Notes under the pieces: generated by a model | The model's database searches: none | What the model was told of the DNA's origin: nothing | The model's input: the letters and a program-made list of their open reading frames with translations, nothing else | Made by a program: the position numbers and the translations under genes | Assembly: GCA_003153575.1 (NCBI GenBank) | Contig: PLZW01000001.1 | Span: forward strand, 118,758 to 167,378 | Direction of reading: 5' to 3' | Length of the DNA: 48,621 bases | From: Acidimicrobiaceae bacterium | GTDB lineage: Bacteria; Actinomycetota; Acidimicrobiia; Acidimicrobiales; RAAP-2 | Shown: in pieces, positions 15,689 to 22,905 of the stretch | Layout: each line of letters begins with the position of its first letter | Numbering within the stretch: the first letter of the stretch is position 1

Positions 15689-15758
15689 ACCGAAGTTCCT
15701 TGACCGGCCTGGCCGGCAAGCTGTTTGTGAAACCAGGCTCCCGCAAGGGGGCCTGGTT
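15642..15758 (+). promoter_or_regulatory. Stem-loops at the precursor/peptidase junction
   Basis: Two inverted repeats: ACTTCGGT (15642-15649) with ACCGAAGT (15689-15696) across the end of the precursor gene, and AACCAGGC (15731-15738) with GCCTGGTT (15751-15758) just inside the peptidase frame. Such structures could favour precursor over enzyme expression. Neither is followed by a T-tract. Confidence 0.4.
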
Positions 15759-16620
15759 CGCGCCTGACGTCATACTCTCGCACGACGCGTCCGGGGCGAG
15801 GATCCTCCTCCACCTCCCCTCGGGTACCTACCTCCGGCTCGACGAGTCGGCCGCCCGCATCGTCGACCTCTTGAACGAGGACCCCGACCCCGGTCATGCC
15901 GCGGCGCGGCTCGCCTCCGACTTCGACATCTCCCACGACCAGGCGTTGGGCGATGTCCGCACCGTCATCGCGACCGTCCAAGGACGTGCCGCGGCCCGCA
16001 CGCACCGTGGGCGCCTCCCCACCCCCTCCGGGATGGTGGCCGTCGGCCGGTCGTGGCGGCGTCTTCCCCGCGCAGGACGATGGGCGACCGCCGAGGCGGC
16101 CATGGTGATCATCGTGATCGAGGCGGGCCTGGCGGTGTCCAGCCTGCCGAGACTGGCCACGTTGATGGGCGTCCCGTTGGCCACCGATCAAGAGGCCGCG
16201 GCGGTCGAGACCGACGATTCCGAGGCCATCGCCGCGCTCGGCGAGCGTGAGCGACGGGCCATGTGGGCGGTGGACTGGGTACTGTCCCGCTGGCTCTTCG
16301 ACGAGACCTGCCTGCGTCGGTCTCTGGCCTTCGGTTGGTTCATCCGTCGGCGCAAGCCGGTGCTGCGACTCGGGATGATCGATGACGGAGGCGCAATCGC
16401 CCATGCCTGGGTCGAGGCCGGGGGCAAAGCGTTCGACACCACCGCGGTGACGGGGACGTTCGCCGTGGGCACCGGTCCGACGGCGCAGGACCCGCCCGCC
16501 GGGTCCCCAGGAGACCCCAGATCAACGGAAGGCCAGGTGGGTCCGGGAACCAATCCGGCCACCAACGGCAACGTACCGACAGCCAACGGCAACGTGCCGA
16601 CAGAAGGTGGAAACGCCTAG
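15700..16620 (+). CDS. Fused lasso B1-B2: RRE plus McjB-type leader peptidase
   Basis: A 306-residue protein joining a PqqD-like RRE (about 20-95, PDVILSHDASGARILLHL, GTYLRLDESAARIV) to a transglutaminase-like leader peptidase of the lasso B2/McjB family (about 130-255). The catalytic set is visible: Cys204 in ETCLRRSLAFGW, His235 in AIAHAWVEAGG and Asp246 in KAFDTT, with spacing close to that of McjB. The C-terminal 50 residues are disordered-looking with repeats of NGNVPT. The start is TTG 15700, 11 nt after the precursor stop; GTG 15727 is an alternative. It should cleave the leader. In classical systems an asparagine-synthetase-like cyclase works with it, but none is encoded in this window. 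Confidence 0.87.
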   Translation: MTGLAGKLFVKPGSRKGAWFAPDVILSHDASGARILLHLPSGTYLRLDESAARIVDLLNEDPDPGHAAARLASDFDISHDQALGDVRTVIATVQGRAAARTHRGRLPTPSGMVAVGRSWRRLPRAGRWATAEAAMVIIVIEAGLAVSSLPRLATLMGVPLATDQEAAAVETDDSEAIAALGERERRAMWAVDWVLSRWLFDETCLRRSLAFGWFIRRRKPVLRLGMIDDGGAIAHAWVEAGGKAFDTTAVTGTFAVGTGPTAQDPPAGSPGDPRSTEGQVGPGTNPATNGNVPTANGNVPTEGGNA

Positions 16621-17659
16621 TATCGCCCGGGTGAGCAACGGGGCATCGGTGGAGGTCTACGAATGCTCCGGCCTCCGTTTGGCATCGCAACTGCCTCTCT
16701 CGGCCCCGCTGTCGATCGATGGCGACCTCGCCTCGGCCGACGTCACCATCGCGATCGGTGAGGAGCGGACGCCGCCTTCCGAGCGCCCGTCCGCCGATGT
16801 GATCGCCGAGCTCATCCTGGACGGGTATCCCTTCTACACGTTCTGCCGGGTTGGCGACGACATCGTCGGGCGCATGGGCGGCATCGGCGACTTCGAGATC
16901 AGCGGCGACCTGACGAAGGTCGTGTGCCACCCCTACGTGGGCGGCCGGCACGAGGTGTTGCCCATCGTCATCCCCGGGACCATCACCGCCTTCCTCATGA
17001 ACATGGCCGGCCAGTTCGTGCTGCACGGGAGCGCCGTCGACCTCGGGGGTCGGTGCCTGGCCTTCGTAGGTCAGTCCGGTCAGGGCAAGTCGACCATGGC
17101 GGCCATGTTCTGCGCGCTGGGTGCAGCCTTGGTGACCGACGACGTCCTGCCCCTCGAGTTCGGGACGGGGCGCAACGGTTCCGGTCCTGTCTTCTGTCTC
17201 CCGGGAGGGAGCGAGATCAGGCTGCGCGAGGGGTCGGCATCGCTGATCGACCGGTTCGTGACCGATGTCGCCGTTCGTGACACCGCGGACCAGCGGCGCG
17301 CCGTGTCACCCGGATCCACCGGCCGTGACCGGGTCCCCCTGTCCGCCATCGTGGTGCCCCATCCCGACCGTCTGCATCCCCAGGTGACCGCCCGACGACT
17401 GGGCGCCGGCGAGGCGAGCCTCGTGCTCGGTCGCTACCAGCGCATCGAGGGCTGGCGGTCCACCGAGCACCTGCGCCGGCAGTTCGAAGCAGTCGGACAG
17501 GTGGTCGTCGCGGTGCCGGTGTTCGACGTTTCCGTACCGTGGGGCCCGCCGTTCGCCGACGACCTCGTGACGCAGGTGCTGGAGGCCTGCGGGCTCACCG
17601 ACCTGCTCGGTCGCCTGGCGGAATCCGACGGGACCCGCCAGATGGAGACCGGCGTCTGA
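16607..17659 (+). CDS. HPr-kinase-like RiPP (lasso) peptide kinase
   Basis: A 350-residue protein with the C-terminal HPr kinase fold: QFVLHGSAVDLGGRC, P-loop FVGQSGQGKSTMAA (153-166) and ALVTDDVLPL (174-183). Homologues sit in lasso clusters (for example the paeninodin kinase) and phosphorylate the C-terminal Ser of the precursor. The precursor here ends in Ser45, which fits. The first 110 residues correspond to the variable N-terminal region of this family. It starts at GTG 16607, overlapping the end of the peptidase gene by 14 nt, with GTG 16631 as an alternative. The overlap supports one transcript for precursor, peptidase and kinase. Confidence 0.83.
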   Translation: METPSIARVSNGASVEVYECSGLRLASQLPLSAPLSIDGDLASADVTIAIGEERTPPSERPSADVIAELILDGYPFYTFCRVGDDIVGRMGGIGDFEISGDLTKVVCHPYVGGRHEVLPIVIPGTITAFLMNMAGQFVLHGSAVDLGGRCLAFVGQSGQGKSTMAAMFCALGAALVTDDVLPLEFGTGRNGSGPVFCLPGGSEIRLREGSASLIDRFVTDVAVRDTADQRRAVSPGSTGRDRVPLSAIVVPHPDRLHPQVTARRLGAGEASLVLGRYQRIEGWRSTEHLRRQFEAVGQVVVAVPVFDVSVPWGPPFADDLVTQVLEACGLTDLLGRLAESDGTRQMETGV

Positions 17660-17817
17660 TCCTCCCGACTGACGGTGGTCGGACCCCGGCTGCCGCCTTT
17701 CGACGAGCCTCCGTGAGTGTGGTCCCGACAACGGTGGCGCCGTCGGCCCCGGTGCTCGCCGCAGGCGCCGCCAGGGGGACGCACCGGTAGCCGATGACAC
17801 GTCTTCGCAGGCAAAAG

Positions 17818-17848
17818 TAGACGGAACGCGCCATGGCTGGGGTACTAT
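17818..17848 (+). promoter_or_regulatory. Putative promoter of the secreted GYW-repeat protein gene
   Basis: A -10-like TACTAT (17843-17848) in a locally AT-rich patch, with TAGACG (17818-17823) as a weak -35 at 19-bp spacing, 52 nt before the ATG at 17900. This marks the likely end of the RiPP transcription unit. Confidence 0.3.
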
Positions 17849-17899
17849 TATGTGCTCGGTGTCGTCGGACTACCGACGGATCTCAGGAAGCAGGGAACC

Positions 17900-19444
17900 A
17901 TGAAGCGAACAGCAGTGAAGGCGCGGCACCTGGCATCGGTATGTGCCGTGGGGGCACTCGCCGTCGGGTTGGTCTCGATGATGGGCGCAGGCCCGGCCGT
18001 CGCCGGCCCGACGTCGGCACCGGATCAGCCGTCGGTCATCCACGGCAACTCGATCGGCGGCCATGCGGCCCACGCCACCTCCCACATCGGCTTCGGCCTG
18101 CCGACCGGCAACGGCTTCCTCTCGGTCTTCCAGACGATCCCGGCCAAGACACTGTCGGTCACCGTCGGAGCGGGGACGCCCTTCACGCTGTCCCAGGGCG
18201 ACTTCAACTTCGGCGACATCGCGCCCAACACGTACCCCGTCACGGCGAAGACCGGCCCGGTCGTCACCGCCAGCGGCAGCATCGCCATCCCGACCGGCGG
18301 GGACGTCACCTCCCTCGTCTACCTGGGAGCGACCGGCACGCCTACGGTCGGCGGCTTCCCGAACAACCTGGCCTCGGCACCCGCCGGTCAGTCCCGCATG
18401 GTGTTCCGCAACACGGGCGAGGGCGGCCCTGTGGACGTCCTGGTCAACGGCGTCGTCGAGGCCACGTCACTCGTCAATGACGGCACGTCGTCCGTCCAGG
18501 TCAACCTGCCGGGTGAGCCCCTCCAGATCATTGTGAAGAACCACGCCACGCAGACCACCGTGGCCCGGTTGGCCAACGCCGTCCTCACCCCCGGTCTCTT
18601 GGTCAACGAGTTCTTCATCGGTAGCCAGACGAATGGGACCGGCTCCCTCCTGAGCAACGCCATCCCGCTCGAGAGCGGCTACCGGCTCTTCGCCTCCGAC
18701 GGCGGCGTCTTCACGTTCCCGGCGAGCCTGCCCTACTTCGGCTCGGAGGGCGGTAAGCCCCTCAACCAGCCGATCGTGGGTGCGGCGACCGATCCGCTCG
18801 GACTGGGCTACTGGATGGTGGCCTCCGATGGCGGCATCTTCACCTTCGGTGACACCGGGTTCTTCGGCTCCATGGGCGCCCAGCACCTCAACGAGCCGAT
18901 CGTGGGCATGGCGGCCACGCCGGACGGCGACGGCTACTGGCTCGTGGCGTCCGACGGCGGCATCTTCGCCTTCGGCGACGCCGTTTTCCAGGGCTCCATG
19001 GGCGCCCAACACCTCAACAAGCCCATCGTGGGCATGGCGGCCACACCGGACGGTAAAGGCTACTGGCTCGTCGCCTCCGACGGCGGCATGTTCTCCTTCG
19101 GCGACGCCGTTTTCCAGGGCTCCATGGGCGGTCAGCACCTCAACCAGCCGGTCGTGGGCATGGCGTCCACAGCCGACGGCGGCGGCTACTGGCTCGTGGC
19201 GTCCGACGGCGGTATGTTCTCGTTCGGCGACGCCGTTTTCTTCAACTCCATGGGCGGCCAGCCCTTGGCCAAGCCGATCGTGGGCATGATGTCGAGCCCC
19301 GACTCGCTGGGCTACTGGCTGGTGGCTTCCGACGGTGGGGTCTTCTCCTTCGGCGATGCACATTTCATGGGCTCGACCGGGAACATCGCCCTCAACAAGC
19401 CCATCGTGGCCGGCAACTCGTCGGGGACCCTGCTGGTCGGGTAG
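17900..19444 (+). CDS. Secreted DUF4397-like protein with GYW repeats
   Basis: A 514-residue exported protein. The Sec signal peptide ends at GPAVAG (cleavage near residue 34). Residues about 50-250 look like a DUF4397-type beta domain (MVFRNTGEGGPVDVLVNGV). From about 265 there are at least six copies of a 45-residue repeat with the core GYWLVASDGGIFAFGDA and linkers such as NKPIVGMAATPDG, likely a beta-propeller or beta-solenoid. Related repeats end the protein encoded at 22906. ATG 17900 follows GGAAGCAGGGA and is preferred over the upstream frame opening at 17852, because it places a proper signal peptide at the N-terminus. A surface adhesion or wall role is likely; no catalytic motif is seen. 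Confidence 0.82.
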   Translation: MKRTAVKARHLASVCAVGALAVGLVSMMGAGPAVAGPTSAPDQPSVIHGNSIGGHAAHATSHIGFGLPTGNGFLSVFQTIPAKTLSVTVGAGTPFTLSQGDFNFGDIAPNTYPVTAKTGPVVTASGSIAIPTGGDVTSLVYLGATGTPTVGGFPNNLASAPAGQSRMVFRNTGEGGPVDVLVNGVVEATSLVNDGTSSVQVNLPGEPLQIIVKNHATQTTVARLANAVLTPGLLVNEFFIGSQTNGTGSLLSNAIPLESGYRLFASDGGVFTFPASLPYFGSEGGKPLNQPIVGAATDPLGLGYWMVASDGGIFTFGDTGFFGSMGAQHLNEPIVGMAATPDGDGYWLVASDGGIFAFGDAVFQGSMGAQHLNKPIVGMAATPDGKGYWLVASDGGMFSFGDAVFQGSMGGQHLNQPVVGMASTADGGGYWLVASDGGMFSFGDAVFFNSMGGQPLAKPIVGMMSSPDSLGYWLVASDGGVFSFGDAHFMGSTGNIALNKPIVAGNSSGTLLVG

Positions 19445-19455
19445 GGGACCCACGC

Positions 19456-19560
19456 ATCGGGCCGGGGTCCCGGCGGCCTCATCGGGTTGGGGCCCTGTTG
19501 ATCGGGTTGGGGTCCGCTCATCGGTCAGGGGTCCCGGCTCATCGGGCCGGGGACCCGGCG
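19456..19560. repeat. Imperfect 19-25 bp repeats between convergent genes
   Basis: Five copies of ATCGGGCCGGGGTCCC-like units beginning at 19456, 19481, 19501, 19520 and 19541. They lie between the rightward GYW-repeat gene and the leftward aldo/keto reductase gene and can form GC-rich hairpins, so they may act as a two-way terminator. Confidence 0.65.
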
Positions 19561-19574
19561 GCTGGTCCTTGCCG

Positions 19575-20498
19575 TTATGCGGATGCGGCGTCCAACGCCG
19601 CCATGTGGGCGTCGGTGAGGACGAGCGTGGCCGCCTCGCAGTTCTCCTCCACGTGGGCCACTGACTTGGTCCCCGGGATGGGCAACATGACCGGCGACTT
19701 GTGTAGCAACCAGGCCAGGGCCACCTGGGACGGTGTGGCGCCGGTGGCCCGCACCACGTCGTCGACCGGCCCGCCCGGTGCGGCCAGCCGGCCCGATGCG
19801 ATCGGGTACCAGGGGATGAAGCCCAGACCCTCGGCCTGGCAGCGCTCCAGGACGTCCTCCGACGAGCGGTCGGTCAGGTTGAAGAGGTTCTGTACGGTGG
19901 CCACCGGGACCACTGTCTGAGCCTCGGCGAGCTCCCCGACCCCGACCTGGGACAGTCCGACCTGGGCCACCTTGCCTTCGGCGACCAAGTCGGCCAGCAG
20001 TCCGAACTGCTCGGCAGATGGGACCGAGGGGTCGATCCGGTGGAGCTGGAACAGGTCGATCCGCTCGAGCCCGAGGCGACGGAGACTGAGTTCGCACTGC
20101 TGGCGGAGGTACTCGGGCCGTCCGACCGGAAGCCACTGTCCCGGGCCTTGGCGCGTGAGCCCGGCCTTGGTGGCGATGACCAGGTCCTCGGGGTAGGGGT
20201 GGAGCGCCTCGCGGATCAGGCGTTCGCTGACCTCGGGACCGTAGGAGTCGGCCGTGTCGATGAAGTCGACCCCCATCTCGACGGCTTTCCGTAGGACCTG
20301 GATGCAGGCGGCCCGGTCCGCGGGCTCGTCCCAGACACCGGGCCCGGTGAGCTGCATCGCCCCAAATCCGAGTCGGTGGACGCTACGGGCGGCCGGGGTG
20401 CCGGCCCCGAGCGTGTAGGTACCACTCGAACGGGCCGGGCGTCCGCGACTACGGCCTCCGGTGTCCGTGGCCTCTCTGCTGTCGTCTGTGTCGTCCAT
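19575..20498 (-). CDS. Aldo/keto reductase
   Basis: An NADPH-dependent oxidoreductase of 307 residues with the AKR (beta/alpha)8 barrel. The catalytic tetrad is visible: Asp and Tyr in FIDTADSYGPEVSE, Lys in VIATKAGLT and His in LFQLHRIDP. The C-terminal PIPGTKSVAHVEEN is the cofactor-binding loop. Start ATG 20498 is preceded by GAGGAAG, and is better than the frame opening at 20561. An Arg/Gly/Ser-rich N-terminal extension of about 35 residues precedes the barrel. It resembles general AKRs acting on aldehydes and ketones; the true substrate is unknown. Leftward, 260 nt downstream of the SDR gene, with a 16-bp palindrome between them. Confidence 0.9.
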   Translation of the reverse strand: MDDTDDSREATDTGGRSRGRPARSSGTYTLGAGTPAARSVHRLGFGAMQLTGPGVWDEPADRAACIQVLRKAVEMGVDFIDTADSYGPEVSERLIREALHPYPEDLVIATKAGLTRQGPGQWLPVGRPEYLRQQCELSLRRLGLERIDLFQLHRIDPSVPSAEQFGLLADLVAEGKVAQVGLSQVGVGELAEAQTVVPVATVQNLFNLTDRSSEDVLERCQAEGLGFIPWYPIASGRLAAPGGPVDDVVRATGATPSQVALAWLLHKSPVMLPIPGTKSVAHVEENCEAATLVLTDAHMAALDAASA

Positions 20499-20584
20499 GG
20501 GCTTCCTCGCTTCAGTTCGGTTCCTGATCGGTCCGGTCCCGGTTGTCGTCAGTGTCGGCATTGCTCGTCACCACTATCGGACCG

Positions 20585-20600
20585 TCCGCCTCGAGGCGGA
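20585..20600. promoter_or_regulatory. 16-bp perfect palindrome upstream of the AKR gene
   Basis: TCCGCCTCGAGGCGGA is a perfect dyad with no loop, 87-102 nt upstream of the AKR start, inside a 260-nt gap that otherwise holds no gene I can support. It is a reasonable operator candidate. Confidence 0.45.
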
Positions 20601-20758
20601 TCATGTCCCGCTCAATGTGGCTCAGGTGCGGCCGGTTGTCCGTGACACTGCGGACTCGCCGCTCGACAATGGAAGGCTATTTGTCGCGTCCAGGCCGTCG
20701 TTCATCGGACGGGCGGTCGCCGGGAGGACGGTCATCGGGCAGGCGCTCGGCACGCGGG

Positions 20759-21652
20759 TCACGGGCGGGTGACAGGCTCGCCGAACGGGCCGCGGCCGAG
20801 TTGGGTGCGGATCGGCGTGAACGGGGGCTGCACGGTGTGCCGCCGTTGCCAGTTGGCCCCGTCGACGACCAGCGAGTGACCGGAGATGTAGGCGGCATAT
20901 GGGGAGCAGAGGTAGGTGGCAGCCCAGGCCAGCTCCCGGGGGTAGCCGACCCGACCGGCGGGCACCCGGTCGTCCTGGCCCTCGTACTTGCCGGGCACGG
21001 CGGCGATGGCCGCCACCTCATCCTCGTGGGGCATGAGGCCGGGCACCAGGCCGTTGACCCGGATGCCGTAGGGCGCCCACTCAACGGACAGCGTCTCGAC
21101 CATGTTCTTGACACCTGCCTTGGCCGCCGCCGAATGGGCGAACCCCGGTCCCCCGGTCCAGGCGTAGGAGGCGCCGACGTTCACGATCGAGCCGTCCAGG
21201 CCGGCGGGGATGCGCCGCCGGGCGAACTCCCGCGAGCACAGGTAGGTCCCGTTCAGCACGATGTCGACCACGGTGCGCCAGGCGTTCGGGCTCATGTCCT
21301 CGGCCGGTACCGGGAAGTTGCCGGCCGCGTTGTTGACGAGATGGTCGACGGGCCCGAGGCCGGACTCGACAGCGTCGAACGCCGCGCTGACGGCATCGGA
21401 GTCGCGGATGTCGCACGCCACTCCGAGCGCCCGCCCTCCGGCTTCCTCGACCGCGGCGACACCTGCCGCCCGGTGTCCCTCGTCCCGACTGACCACGGCG
21501 ACCGAGGCGCCGAGCCGTCCGAACTCGGTGGCAATCGACTTGCCGAGCCCGGTGCCGCCGCCGGTGACGAGCACCACCGTCCCGTCGTAGGTACCGGCAG
21601 GCAAGGCCGAGGCGCCGGTGGGCGGGGGCTGGGGCAGGCCGGGTGGGGTCAT
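20759..21652 (-). CDS. SDR oxidoreductase, 2,4-dienoyl-CoA reductase-like
   Basis: A 297-residue Rossmann-fold short-chain dehydrogenase. The NAD(P) motif is VLVTGGGTGLGKSIA, followed by ACDIRDSDAV and HLVNNAAGNFPVP. The classical YxxxK is replaced: the segment reads GFAHSAAAKAGVKNM, with His-Ser in place of Tyr, a pattern known from 2,4-dienoyl-CoA reductases. VEWAPYGIRVNGLVPG and SGHSLVVDGANW follow. The start is ATG 21652 (MTPPGLPQ); an open frame continuing to 21916 is the antisense of the Thr/Pro linker of the divergent hydrolase gene and is rejected. A role in unsaturated fatty-acid oxidation fits the acyl-CoA dehydrogenase far downstream only loosely. Confidence 0.85.
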   Translation of the reverse strand: MTPPGLPQPPPTGASALPAGTYDGTVVLVTGGGTGLGKSIATEFGRLGASVAVVSRDEGHRAAGVAAVEEAGGRALGVACDIRDSDAVSAAFDAVESGLGPVDHLVNNAAGNFPVPAEDMSPNAWRTVVDIVLNGTYLCSREFARRRIPAGLDGSIVNVGASYAWTGGPGFAHSAAAKAGVKNMVETLSVEWAPYGIRVNGLVPGLMPHEDEVAAIAAVPGKYEGQDDRVPAGRVGYPRELAWAATYLCSPYAAYISGHSLVVDGANWQRRHTVQPPFTPIRTQLGRGPFGEPVTRP

Positions 21653-21737
21653 GGGCGCCGATCCTACCCACGGCCCGCCTCCATGCCCGGAGGCGGCGCG
21701 TCCATGCCGGTCCCCACGTGTGGGAGCATCGACGGCC

Positions 21738-22760
21738 ATGGCCGCCCCCCTCTGGATACCCTCCGGACGACGCCGCTTGTCCGTAGCGCTCGCCGTCGTC
21801 GGGGCCTTGCTGCTCGCCGGGTGCAGTTCGTCAGGTGATCGATCGGGCAGCACCACGACCCCGACCACGACCACGACCACGACCCCGACCACGACCCCGA
21901 CCACGACCCCGACCACGTCCGCTGCGGCAACCGGGGTCCCGCCCGCCGTGCCGACCGCCGGTGCCTACCTCGGCGCGTGGCTCCACCCGCTGGCCGGCCA
22001 CGTCGATCCTTCGTTCGCACAGGAACAGGCCGCCCTGCCGAGCGTCGTGGCCGCCACCGGCCGACCGCTCGGCTTCCTGCACATCTACGCCCCCTGGGCC
22101 CGGCCGGCGCCCGTGGCTTCGATGCGGGCGGTGACCAGCGCCGGCTCGACCCCCCTCCTCGACTGGGGGTGTGGCCCCGACGTCGCCAATGTGGCAAGCG
22201 GTGCGGACGACCAACTCATCTCGGCCTATGCGACGAGCCTGCGTTCCTTCGGCGCCCCGGTGCTCCTGCGATGGTGCTGGGAGATGAACCTGGTCGCCCT
22301 CCACCCCCAGATAGGTGGACCGACGGGTTTCGTCAGCGCCTGGAACCACATCCGTGCGCTGTTTCGCACTGCCGGCGCCACCAACGTCGCCTTCGTATGG
22401 TGCCCGGGGTTGACCGGGGTCGATCCGGCGCCGTACTTCCCGGGAGCTGCGGCCGTGGACTGGATCGGCGTCGATGGCTACGACCGCAACGGCACCCAGA
22501 CCTTCGCCTCGCTGTTCGCACCGTTCTACCGGGTCTGGCTCCCCTCGGGGAAGCCGATGATGGTGGCGGAGACGGGTGCCTCGGCGTCGGCCCAGGTGCC
22601 CTATGTCAACAGCATCGGGACTGACGCGCCGGCCATGCCGGGATTCAAAGCTGTTGCCTACTTCGATGCGCCGGGACCGGTGGCCGCCTGGCAGTTCACG
22701 CCGGAGGGCCTCCAGGCCTTCGCCCATCTGGCCGCCCAGCCCTATTTTCAACCACATTGA
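21738..22760 (+). CDS. GH26-like lipoprotein glycoside hydrolase
   Basis: A 340-residue lipoprotein. A signal peptide ends in the lipobox LLLAGC (Cys29), then a Thr/Pro linker (about 38-62) and a GH-A barrel. The acid/base candidate is Glu182 in LLRWCWEMNLV and the nucleophile candidate is Glu278 in PMMVAETGAS, as in GH26 mannanase-like enzymes; VDWIGVDGYDR lies between them. The start ATG 21738 is chosen because it gives the signal peptide. It is divergent from the SDR gene with 85 nt between starts. A paralogue with the same motifs is encoded at 25808, so a duplicated hydrolase brackets the RCC1 protein. Substrate not determinable. Confidence 0.82.
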   Translation: MAAPLWIPSGRRRLSVALAVVGALLLAGCSSSGDRSGSTTTPTTTTTTTPTTTPTTTPTTSAAATGVPPAVPTAGAYLGAWLHPLAGHVDPSFAQEQAALPSVVAATGRPLGFLHIYAPWARPAPVASMRAVTSAGSTPLLDWGCGPDVANVASGADDQLISAYATSLRSFGAPVLLRWCWEMNLVALHPQIGGPTGFVSAWNHIRALFRTAGATNVAFVWCPGLTGVDPAPYFPGAAAVDWIGVDGYDRNGTQTFASLFAPFYRVWLPSGKPMMVAETGASASAQVPYVNSIGTDAPAMPGFKAVAYFDAPGPVAAWQFTPEGLQAFAHLAAQPYFQPH

Positions 22761-22905
22761 GTGGTGCTCTAACCTCGTAGCGTGATCGATATTCCGATTC
22801 ACCGGTTGCCGGCGTGCCCACAGAAGTGCAGGTCACAGGCCCAAAATTCGGTCGATATCGTCCATATTGACGAGAAGCGTGGCGCCAACCAGAATTGGCG
22901 AAACG

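Noticed and set aside
17660-17899. A lasso cyclase or other RiPP gene downstream of the kinase
   Set aside because: The 240-nt gap has no protein-like frame, and the next gene encodes a secreted repeat protein with its own likely promoter.
21653-21916. N-terminal extension of the SDR (Gly/Val-rich)
   Set aside because: The extension is the antisense of the Thr/Pro linker codons of the divergent lipoprotein gene; ATG 21652 gives a normal SDR length.
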